Origin: Candidatus Saccharimonadota bacterium
Lineage (GTDB): Bacteria; Patescibacteriota; Saccharimonadia; Saccharimonadales; SZUA-47
Direction: 5' to 3'
DNA: 5,720 bases
NCBI GenBank assembly: GCA_003231925.1
Contig: QIKK01000076.1
Span: 1 to 5,720 of the forward strand
This document shows positions 1 through 5,508 of the stretch, piece after piece (positions within the stretch are counted from its first letter, which is position 1; each line of letters starts with the position of its first letter). Below the pieces are notes generated by a model, which was given only the letters and a program-made list of their open reading frames with translations, was not told the DNA's origin and searched no databases. Made by a program: the position numbers and the translations under genes.

Positions 1-152
1 GTTCCTGCAAAGGCGTCCAAAAAACTTTTACCAGTAATATCTCCCAAAGAATTAAATAAAGCACCCCGTATTCTCTCGCTCATCGGATGAGTAGAACGAC
101 CTCTGATATTTTTCAAAATTCTACTCTTAAACTCTCCGGCTATCACTCGCAT
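1..152 (-). CDS. rsmD: 16S rRNA (guanine-N2)-methyltransferase RsmD, N-terminal part
   Basis: RsmD methylates N2 of a single guanine in 16S rRNA (G966 in E. coli) during small-subunit assembly, using S-adenosylmethionine. Only the first 50 codons lie in the window; the gene continues past the left edge. The translation opens MRVIAGEFKSRIL, then has SERIRGALFNSLGDI and FLDAFAG. This is the family's typical order: an MRVIAG-type start, the (S/D)R(V/I)R-ALFN block, and the start of SAM-binding motif I (L-D-x-F-A-G). The ATG at 150-152 is chosen because MRVIAG is the usual RsmD N-terminus and no in-frame extension is needed. The start has no Shine-Dalgarno; an extended -10 box ends 10 bases upstream, suggesting a very short leader. 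In many bacteria rsmD directly follows recG; here one gene intervenes. The catalytic N/D-P-P-Y motif lies outside the window and cannot be checked. Identification is firm despite the short stretch. Confidence 0.88.
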   Translation of the reverse strand, partial: MRVIAGEFKSRILKNIRGRSTHPMSERIRGALFNSLGDITGKSFLDAFAG

Positions 153-162
153 AATACTCTAT

Positions 163-171
163 ACTATACCA
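163..171 (-). promoter_or_regulatory. Extended -10 promoter element of rsmD
   Basis: Read on the minus strand the element is TGG followed by TATAGT, five of six matches to TATAAT with the TGN extension. It ends 10 bases before the rsmD ATG, so transcription would begin about 3-4 bases before the start codon. No convincing -35 hexamer was found about 17 bases upstream. The ten bases GTTTGGTATA recur exactly upstream of the phospholipase-like gene, which supports a shared promoter class. Confidence 0.5.
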
Positions 172-195
172 AACTGTTATTGCTCTTAGAGAGAA

Positions 196-1020
196 TCACT
201 TCTTTCCCTTCAATAGGCCGGCATCACGCATTGCACTAAACCATATCAACGTAACCGTCTTTATAACTACTGGCGCCAGCTCATTACGGACTTCCCTTAT
301 TAACTTACGTGTCCAGCCACTTTTATTAAACCTATTGTACATATCTAAAAGAGCTATTTCTCGTGCTGAGCGTTTAAACATTTCCTTATAACCATGTTCA
401 ATCAAAACATTTATATCGCCAGGCGAGGGCTCTGCGACTTTAATAGACAACGGCGCAAGAATAAATGCAACTCCAACCTCAAACATAGCATGCATCGACA
501 TCAGTCCACCCACTCCCCACATCGCCCAATTCTTTTTGAGGCTATCTTTCTTAGTTTTACCCGGTATAACCACCTTGTTAATTAATGAATCTCTGGTCTG
601 CAGGTCGTCGCTACCCCTAAGCTCCGCTAATTTTTCTTCATAAGGATAATGATGAGCTGGTGTTAAACCGTCAACAACTGCATGTGCAAGCCAAGCCGCG
701 TCAAAGGCCGATCGCTCTGGAGATCCGTTTTTTAACCTTTTAACTAGTTCATTGTAGTGTTTTTCTATTACCAATATTAGTTCAGTGTCATCTTCATCGA
801 ATGGATCGTAAAAATGCCAGGGCTCGTCCTTTGCTGGACTTTTTCGCTTAATACCGTCTGGTCCGTTCTTACCTTCAAAATGCAGGACATCTTTAATATC
901 CGGAAAACCTTTTTTTTCCTGTATTAGTTTTTGGAGAAATTTAAAAGCAACTCTATCTATTTTTTGATGAGCTCCAAAGATTGCACCAGAGAAATTAGTG
1001 AGCGTTGAGCCAGAATACAT
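196..1020 (-). CDS. Zinc-dependent phospholipase C/P1 nuclease-like protein
   Basis: This 274-residue protein has the metal-ligand pattern of the zinc-dependent phospholipase C/S1-P1 nuclease superfamily. Compared from memory with Bacillus cereus phospholipase C (ligands W1, H14, D55, H69, H118, D122, H128, H142, E146), it offers H18 in GAHQKIDRVA, D55 in GPDG, H69 in PWHFYDP, H113 and D117 in LAHAVVDG, H123 in PAHHYP, and H177 with E181 in MHAMFE. The H-x3-D-x5-H and H-x3-E spacings fit, and HFYDP also occurs in the B. cereus enzyme. The N-terminal Trp ligand is absent. No signal peptide is visible, so it is probably cytoplasmic, unlike classical secreted members. Residues about 168-192 are hydrophobic but overlap the H177/E181 ligands, so this is probably a buried helix. 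Substrate is unknown: a phosphodiester, phospholipid or nucleic acid are all possible. The ATG at 1018-1020 has AGGT five bases upstream. It sits between recG and rsmD in the same orientation and ends in TGA. Confidence 0.68.
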   Translation of the reverse strand: MYSGSTLTNFSGAIFGAHQKIDRVAFKFLQKLIQEKKGFPDIKDVLHFEGKNGPDGIKRKSPAKDEPWHFYDPFDEDDTELILVIEKHYNELVKRLKNGSPERSAFDAAWLAHAVVDGLTPAHHYPYEEKLAELRGSDDLQTRDSLINKVVIPGKTKKDSLKKNWAMWGVGGLMSMHAMFEVGVAFILAPLSIKVAEPSPGDINVLIEHGYKEMFKRSAREIALLDMYNRFNKSGWTRKLIREVRNELAPVVIKTVTLIWFSAMRDAGLLKGKK

Positions 1021-1028
1021 AATTACCT

Positions 1029-1054
1029 ATTTTAGTTTACAAATAAATATACCA
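1029..1054 (-). promoter_or_regulatory. Candidate promoter of the phospholipase-like gene, two alternative -10 boxes
   Basis: Two -10-like boxes lie in the 62-base gap after recG. The better one is TGG plus TATATT (1046-1054), which predicts a leader of about 18 bases. Such a leader would include the AGGT at 1025-1028, a plausible ribosome-binding site. The second is TAAAAT (1029-1034) without a TGN extension, ending 8 bases before the ATG, which would give a leaderless transcript. Readthrough from recG is also possible, as no terminator is visible in the gap. Confidence 0.4.
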
Positions 1055-1082
1055 AACACCCGTATTTTAGAATCTATCAGTC

Positions 1083-3116
1083 CTAGTTTAGGTTAGAGAT
1101 CATTCGTAATGATTCTACTCGATCTTTCAACTGAGGATATTGTAACAGATTTTCGCTTTTCTTAATAAACTCTTTTGCTGTAGCCCTGGCAGTACTAATC
1201 AGTTCAAAGTCCGATAATTTTGCGACCCTCAAGTCAAGCACGCCATGTTGCATAGTACCGTAGATTGCTCCAGGCCCTCTTAACTCCAAATCGTATTCTG
1301 CAAGTTTAAAACCACTCTGCTCTCTTTCTAGAAGTTTCAACCTCTGTGTTGACTTATCATTATCCGATAATACTAGATAGCAAGAAGAGCTATCTGGACC
1401 ACGTCCTACTCTACCCCTCAGTTGATGTAATTGCGCAAGCCCAAACATATCTGCTCCTTCAACTACCATAACAGAGGCATTAGGGATGTCTACCCCTACC
1501 TCTATAACCGTTGTAGAGACTAATACATCTATAGTCCCTTTTACGAAATCTTCCATTACCTTGTTCTTTAAATCTGATTTCATCCTACTGTGCAACAAAC
1601 CTACCCTATACTTTCTTAACCAGGTTTTACTAAGTTCAGTAAAAACGTTTTTAACAGATAGTCGGCTATTTACATTTTCAGAATCAATATGCGGACAAAC
1701 TACGAAAGCTTGTCTACCGATAGTTAGCTCTTTACAGATTTCTTGATATATTTTGTTTCTATTCTCTGGGATAGTAACTTTTGTTGTCACTCTTTTCCTC
1801 CCTGGTGGTAGTTGATCTATCAAACTTATATCCAACTCACCATAAAGGGTTAAAGCAAGACTACGGGGAATAGGTGTAGCTGTCATACTTAAAATGTGGG
1901 CTAACAGCTTTGTCTTAGATTGTAGTTTTTTACGTTGTTCAACACCAAAACGATGTTGCTCATCAACTATTACCAGCCCAAGCTTATTAAAGCTAACATT
2001 TTTTTGAAAGATTGCATGAGTACCAATGATCAACTTAGCATCACCTGAAGCAATAGCTAACTTAGCCAGATCTTTTTGTTTCTTACCGATACTTCCAGTC
2101 AGCAAAATAATGCTTTTACTAAAAGCTGTAGATTCTAACATCCGATGAATCGACTCAGCGTGTTGAATTGCCAATAATTCTGTTGGAGCCATAAAGGCGA
2201 CTTGATAACCGGCGCTAATAGCTCCTAGAGCCGATAAAACAGCAACAACTGTCTTTCCTGATCCAACGTCACCTTCCAGCAACCTATTCATCGGAATCCC
2301 TGATTCAAGATCTTGAAATATTTGCCAGGCAGACTTTCTTTGGTCATTTGTAAGTTTAAAAGGTAGCTCAGCTACAAACTTCTTTATAAGCAATTCATTA
2401 AACGATATTTTTATCGCTTTAAGACCCCTATTGGCCTCTTTGTTTAACTCACTGGCAAGAGTTAGTTCAAAAACTTCTTCAAAACCAAGACGTTTTTTTG
2501 CTAATTGTAATTTTGGAATCGATTCTGGGAAATGCATCTGATTAATTGCATCTGATTTAGAGATAAGTTGATGTTGTTCTATGATCCATTTTGGCAAAGT
2601 TTCGGCTATTTTATAACCTTTAAGTGCATTTTTAACTGTTTTTCTGAACTGAGCTAGTCCTAGCCCCTTAGTTAATCGATAAACCGGAACTATTCTTGCT
2701 GTATTTACAGGAAAATTACTGACTTTTTCACAGGCTGGATTTGTAATTGCCAGATATTTATAGTTTTTAGCAAACTCGCCAGAAATATAGTACTCATCAT
2801 TTGGATTAATAGAGCCAGAGCGATACGGTTGATTAAACCATATAATCTTAACGCTACCTGTTAGATCCGTAGCCCGTGCTTCTGTTAGATGCAATCCACG
2901 TTTTGAATAACGACTTTTTACTAAACTTAGTTTAACTCTTAGAGTTACAACACCAGGTCTTATTTTACTTATCGTTATCAGATTAGAATAGTCAATATAT
3001 CGCCGAGGAATATTGTTAATTAAGTCGCCAACGGTTTTAATGCCTAAAACTGCGAATTTTTTAGCTAAAGAATCACCAACGCCGTAGATTAAAGTTACTG
3101 ATGAATTCAACGCCAT
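1083..3116 (-). CDS. recG: ATP-dependent DNA helicase RecG
   Basis: RecG is a monomeric superfamily 2 double-strand DNA translocase that remodels stalled replication forks and branched recombination intermediates. The 677 residues are near the usual length (E. coli 693) and the architecture is complete. An N-terminal GVGDSLAKKFAVLGIKTVGD helix-hairpin-like stretch (11-30) leads into NNIPRRYIDYS. An OB-fold wedge domain follows (about 55-150). Helicase domain 1 has Walker A GDVGSGKT (282-289), APTELLA (310-316) and the DEQH box (385-388) followed by RFGVEQR. Next come TATPIPRSLALT (412-423), LPPGRKRV (436-443), and domain 2 with LLHSRM (507-512), STTVIEVGVDIPNA (534-547) and QLRGRVGRG (565-573). 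The C-terminal TRG region is DLELRGPG (609-616) then GTMQHG (620-625). That segment reads GT(R/K)Q-x-G in E. coli and B. subtilis, so Met is unusual. The ATG at 3114-3116 is supported by family alignment and by an extended -10 box ending 7 bases upstream; no Shine-Dalgarno is seen. It is divergent from the next gene and stops with TAG. Confidence 0.97.
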   Translation of the reverse strand: MALNSSVTLIYGVGDSLAKKFAVLGIKTVGDLINNIPRRYIDYSNLITISKIRPGVVTLRVKLSLVKSRYSKRGLHLTEARATDLTGSVKIIWFNQPYRSGSINPNDEYYISGEFAKNYKYLAITNPACEKVSNFPVNTARIVPVYRLTKGLGLAQFRKTVKNALKGYKIAETLPKWIIEQHQLISKSDAINQMHFPESIPKLQLAKKRLGFEEVFELTLASELNKEANRGLKAIKISFNELLIKKFVAELPFKLTNDQRKSAWQIFQDLESGIPMNRLLEGDVGSGKTVVAVLSALGAISAGYQVAFMAPTELLAIQHAESIHRMLESTAFSKSIILLTGSIGKKQKDLAKLAIASGDAKLIIGTHAIFQKNVSFNKLGLVIVDEQHRFGVEQRKKLQSKTKLLAHILSMTATPIPRSLALTLYGELDISLIDQLPPGRKRVTTKVTIPENRNKIYQEICKELTIGRQAFVVCPHIDSENVNSRLSVKNVFTELSKTWLRKYRVGLLHSRMKSDLKNKVMEDFVKGTIDVLVSTTVIEVGVDIPNASVMVVEGADMFGLAQLHQLRGRVGRGPDSSSCYLVLSDNDKSTQRLKLLEREQSGFKLAEYDLELRGPGAIYGTMQHGVLDLRVAKLSDFELISTARATAKEFIKKSENLLQYPQLKDRVESLRMISNLN

Positions 3117-3123
3117 AATATTT

Positions 3124-3132
3124 ATTATCTCA
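3124..3132 (-). promoter_or_regulatory. Extended -10 promoter element of recG, predicting a leaderless mRNA
   Basis: On the minus strand the element reads TGA followed by GATAAT, five of six matches to TATAAT plus the TGN extension. It ends only 7 bases before the recG ATG, so the usual transcription start would fall on or next to the start codon. No clear -35 hexamer is visible. It shares the short intergenic region with the divergent promoter at 3170-3178. Confidence 0.5.
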
Positions 3133-3169
3133 TGCTAGCAGGTCTATGAAAAACTGATATCTATATTTA

Positions 3170-3178
3170 TGGTAAAAT
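3170..3178 (+). promoter_or_regulatory. Extended -10 promoter element of the divergent membrane-protein gene
   Basis: The element is TGG followed by TAAAAT, five of six matches to TATAAT with a TGN extension. Transcription would begin around 3184-3186. That is after the ATG at 3179 and just before the in-frame ATG at 3188, so it decides in favour of the second ATG and a leaderless message. No good -35 box lies at the expected distance. Confidence 0.5.
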
Positions 3179-3187
3179 ATGTTTATT

Positions 3188-3757
3188 ATGACATCCCTAA
3201 ATTGGGCTGAACGATTTTACTTTCAGACTGGACTATCTGAGGTTAACCCTGTTACGGGAGATGGGGCTTTGGAATATCTAGCTAAAGCGCCCAGAGGTGT
3301 ATTAGATGAGCTAAGAAACTTAGAAGATATCCGGGCTGGTCAAGCTCTAACATCATTTTTGGATAAGACTCCATCAGATAACCCGAGAAGACATCAGTTA
3401 GTATCAGAAAGCTTAGAAGAAATTATGTTATATGAGCGATTTAAGCAAGTCTCCTCGATACAGGAAAGATTTCAAAAAACACCTCGTAGATTAATAGGGC
3501 TTGGTCTTACAACTATCGCTGGGTATTTGGGATACAAGTATAATAGTTCTATTCAACTGCTAACCTACGATTTAACGGGTAGTAGCGATTCATATCTACA
3601 AGAAAACGATATTGTAACTAACACACTATATTCAGCAACTTTTGCCCTATCTTCGTTGGTAGCATTTACAAGACCTGTTATTGGACCTTTATCCAAATGG
3701 GTGGCAAAAAAACGAATCGACAGAGATGCTAACAGTATAGCTGAAGAATTTAACTAA
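3188..3757 (+). CDS. Hypothetical protein with two predicted C-terminal membrane segments
   Basis: I do not recognise this protein and assign no function. The start at 3188 (189 residues, MTSLNWAERFYF) is preferred to the ATG at 3179 (three residues longer) because an extended -10 box ends at 3178, placing the predicted transcript start between the two. Numbering from the first ATG, residues 1-100 are hydrophilic and probably helical, rich in Glu, Arg and Leu, with no signal peptide. Residues about 104-120 (IGLGLTTIAGYLGY) and 148-170 (LYSATFALSSLVAF, then RPVIGPL) are hydrophobic and could form a two-helix hairpin separated by about 27 polar residues. The tail is charged (KKRIDRDANSIAEEF). 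Arg-Arg before the first segment and Lys-Lys after the second suggest both ends face the cytoplasm. It is the only plus-strand gene. It diverges from recG and converges on the methyltransferase, sharing 4 bases with it at the stops. Coding is likely because the frame stays open through a region where neighbouring genes end cleanly. Confidence 0.72.
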   Translation: MTSLNWAERFYFQTGLSEVNPVTGDGALEYLAKAPRGVLDELRNLEDIRAGQALTSFLDKTPSDNPRRHQLVSESLEEIMLYERFKQVSSIQERFQKTPRRLIGLGLTTIAGYLGYKYNSSIQLLTYDLTGSSDSYLQENDIVTNTLYSATFALSSLVAFTRPVIGPLSKWVAKKRIDRDANSIAEEFN

Positions 3758-4515
3758 ACTTTCTTAAGTAAATATATAGTAGACGGACCAAAATAAGTCT
3801 TAGCGAGTGGCTTCTGAACTAGTTTTTCTAACTTTACTAATACTGAACTAGGGATAATTTTTTTAATTGTTGGCGAACGGAAATTAGAAACTGACAATAT
3901 CCTCTCTATTTTAAAACCAGTCTGAGCAAGCTGTTTGCGGACTGTTACGGGATTATGGTTAACAAAGGGGATCGAATTTTCTTTCTTATTTTCATCACTA
4001 CGAATATCTACAGGGTCAATGGGCATTTTTTGAAACTTAACTGCATATTTAAAACGATTTTTAAAATTACAATAATTAGCAAATTCAATCAAGAAATATC
4101 CATCCTTCTTAAGCACTCGATAAATTTCTTGAAAAGCCGGTATAGGGTCTGGTATGTGATGTATCACCCTAAATATCATCGCTAAATCAACTTCTCCATC
4201 ATCAAATGGTAGTTTCTCGGCCTGAGCCAGTCTAGTATCAATCTTAGATTTACCCTTTAAAAACTGGTGAGCTATATCCAGCTGTTGTTGAGAAGGCTCG
4301 ACTAAAGTTACGTGACTAGAGTAATCTCTAAGTATTACAGACAACCGTCCGTATCCGCCACCAACATCTATAGATTTATTGAATTTCATACCTTTTAGTA
4401 AGCATCTAATTGCAATCTCTTCTGAGGCTTGTTCGTAATCTCTACCATCCCAATATCGCAAATAATTATGTGCAGTATCATTATATTGGTCTGCCTTTTT
4501 TAATGTTTTTGTCAT
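3754..4515 (-). CDS. Class I SAM-dependent methyltransferase, Methyltransf_11-like
   Basis: A 253-residue Rossmann-fold methyltransferase using S-adenosylmethionine. Motif I is IDVGGGYGRL (49-58). The acidic residue ending strand 2 is E73 in LVEPS, a ribose-hydroxyl contact in this fold. Next come AEKLPFDDGEVDLAMIF (99-115) and VIHHIPDP (117-124), the pattern of the UbiE/Methyltransf_11 group. RVLKKDGYFLIEF (133-145) matches the post-III strand. The C-terminal third (about 150-253) is basic and divergent; it probably contributes substrate specificity, which cannot be read from sequence. UbiE/MenG-like wording is avoided because this superfamily also methylates sugars, lipids and small metabolites. 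The N-terminus has no signal peptide. The ATG at 4513-4515 lies 22 bases after the tyrS stop in the same orientation. It has its own extended -10 box 10 bases upstream and no Shine-Dalgarno, so it may be transcribed independently of tyrS. Its TAG stop overlaps the TAA of the convergent gene. Confidence 0.88.
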   Translation of the reverse strand: MTKTLKKADQYNDTAHNYLRYWDGRDYEQASEEIAIRCLLKGMKFNKSIDVGGGYGRLSVILRDYSSHVTLVEPSQQQLDIAHQFLKGKSKIDTRLAQAEKLPFDDGEVDLAMIFRVIHHIPDPIPAFQEIYRVLKKDGYFLIEFANYCNFKNRFKYAVKFQKMPIDPVDIRSDENKKENSIPFVNHNPVTVRKQLAQTGFKIERILSVSNFRSPTIKKIIPSSVLVKLEKLVQKPLAKTYFGPSTIYLLKKV

Positions 4516-4525
4516 AACTTGTCAG

Positions 4526-4534
4526 AGTGTAGCA
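4526..4534 (-). promoter_or_regulatory. Extended -10 promoter element of the methyltransferase gene
   Basis: The minus strand reads TGC followed by TACACT, four of six matches to TATAAT with the TGN extension. It ends 10 bases before the ATG, predicting a leader of about 3-4 bases. It lies in the short gap after tyrS. Only a weak -35 candidate (TTAGTG, 4550-4555) is present, inside the last codons of tyrS. This is the weakest hexamer of the five promoters proposed here. Confidence 0.38.
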
Positions 4535-4537
4535 GAT

Positions 4538-5482
4538 TTAAGTCTTCTGCACTAATATTGTGTCATTCTTGCCACGTCGAAGTATAAAATAGCCATTGTT
4601 AAAATCTTTGTCAGAAACCAGATAGTCTGACTCAACTTTATTCCCATTAAGATAGATTGCTCCACTTGCAATCAGCCGTCTTGCATCTCCTTTAGAGGTG
4701 GCCAGATTAGACTCGACGAGTAAACTAATAACGTCACTTTTATCTGTTAATTTAACTACGCCTAGCTCCTCTTTTAACTCTTCAAAATCTTTCTCATTTA
4801 GGTCTTGGTAGCTTTTCCCATCAAATAAAACTTCACTCAGTTTTCTAACAGAACCTGACCTGTCTTTACCGTGTACTATTTTTGTGACCTCACTAGCCAA
4901 AGCTTTTTGGGCAATTCGTTCTGAACGGTTTAGGCTATGCTTGTCCATTATCTCTTCAATGTTCTGTTTATTAAGCTCCGTGTATACTTTTAAATACTCC
5001 TCTACTACAGCATCGTCTACATTTATCCAAAACTGAAAGAACTTAAAAACACTAGTTTTACTCTCGTCTAGCCAAACAGCACCTTCTTCACTTTTACCAA
5101 ACTTTTTGCCTGTTGCCTTATTAATTATTAAAGGTAGAGTCATGGTATGAACGACTGTGCCTCTAGCCTTTCTGATTAGTTCTACTCCTGATAAACAGTT
5201 GCCCCATTGATCAGAGCCCCCAAGTTGCATGGTTACATTGTATTTATCGTATAAGTACAGAAAATCCATACCTTGAAGCAAAGTATATGAAAACTCAGCG
5301 TAGGATATACCCGAGCCACCTTCTCCTAATCTCTTTGCTATATAATCTCTTTGGATTAGAGGAGTCATAGAGTAGTACTTGCCAACATTACGTAAAAAAT
5401 CCAAAACACTAATATCTTTAGTCCAGTCAATATTATTGACAAGTTTAAACTTATCCGCTCCTATTATTTTTTTTAGTTGAAG
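4538..5482 (-). CDS. tyrS: Tyrosyl-tRNA synthetase, C-terminal part of a frameshifted tyrS
   Basis: TyrRS attaches tyrosine to tRNA-Tyr in the cytoplasm in two steps through tyrosyl-adenylate. This segment carries most of the class I catalytic domain, the anticodon-binding region and the S4 RNA-binding tail. Visible motifs are DFLRNVGKYYSM (from 5404), SGISYAEFSYTLLQGMDF, the tyrosine/ATP-site block QLGGSDQWGN, and the KMSKS-equivalent KFGKS (5090-5104) followed by EEGAVWLDESKTS. Near the end, SKGDARRLIASGAIYLNG is the S4 domain. Homology in this frame continues without a credible start codon to 5482 (LQLKKIIGADKFKLVNNIDW), so the TTG at 5402-5404 is not a true start. The frame is disconnected from the N-terminal part by a 26-base tandem duplication. 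Without it the gene would encode 384 residues within the window, consistent with a family length near 420 once the missing N-terminus is added. The gene ends in TAA, 22 bases before the methyltransferase start. The enzyme identity is secure; whether this allele is functional is not. Confidence 0.9.
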   Translation of the reverse strand, partial: LQLKKIIGADKFKLVNNIDWTKDISVLDFLRNVGKYYSMTPLIQRDYIAKRLGEGGSGISYAEFSYTLLQGMDFLYLYDKYNVTMQLGGSDQWGNCLSGVELIRKARGTVVHTMTLPLIINKATGKKFGKSEEGAVWLDESKTSVFKFFQFWINVDDAVVEEYLKVYTELNKQNIEEIMDKHSLNRSERIAQKALASEVTKIVHGKDRSGSVRKLSEVLFDGKSYQDLNEKDFEELKEELGVVKLTDKSDVISLLVESNLATSKGDARRLIASGAIYLNGNKVESDYLVSDKDFNNGYFILRRGKNDTILVQKT

Positions 5483-5508
5483 GCTCCTATTATTTTTTTT
5501 AGTTGAAG
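5457..5508. repeat. Perfect 26-base tandem duplication inside tyrS
   Basis: Two identical copies of 26 bases abut at 5457-5482 and 5483-5508. Each runs from GCTCCTATTA through a run of eight T to AGTTGAAG on the plus strand. Because 26 is not a multiple of three, the second copy shifts the tyrS frame and brings in a TAA at 5473-5475. Deleting either copy restores a TyrRS reading through LQLKKIIGADKFKLVNN. There are only two copies and no spacer, so this is not a CRISPR or satellite array. Confidence 0.97.

Noticed and set aside
182..194. Small inverted repeat around CTCTTAGAG
   Set aside because: A four-base stem with a one-base loop cannot form a stable hairpin and has no other support as an operator or terminator.
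196..198. TGA read as glycine (genetic code 25, as in Gracilibacteria and SR1)
   Set aside because: The phospholipase-like gene ends sensibly at this TGA, and reading through would run into the start of rsmD. No in-frame TGA interrupts any gene.
394..585. Plus-strand open frame of 63 codons
   Set aside because: It lies opposite the phospholipase-like gene, whose metal-ligand motifs are conserved in the other frame; the translation has no recognisable features.
1486..1746. Plus-strand open frame of 86 codons
   Set aside because: Antisense to recG helicase motifs; its low-complexity Ser/Thr/Phe content is typical of an antisense shadow.
3745..3766. Possible bidirectional terminator with AAGAA and TTCTT arms
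   Set aside because: The stem is only five A-T-rich pairs with a twelve-base loop and no T tract, too weak to call.
3955..4185. Plus-strand open frame of 76 codons
   Set aside because: Antisense to the methyltransferase; rich in Ile, Phe and Lys with no motif or upstream signal.
5402..5404. TTG as the start of a separate 288-residue tyrS
   Set aside because: TyrRS homology in this frame continues upstream to 5482, and the N-terminal catalytic half is encoded just beyond in another frame, so the TTG is an ordinary Leu codon.
5457..5508. CRISPR or programmed-repeat interpretation of the tandem copies
   Set aside because: There are only two abutting copies without a spacer, and each copy encodes the expected TyrRS residues, so simple duplication explains them.
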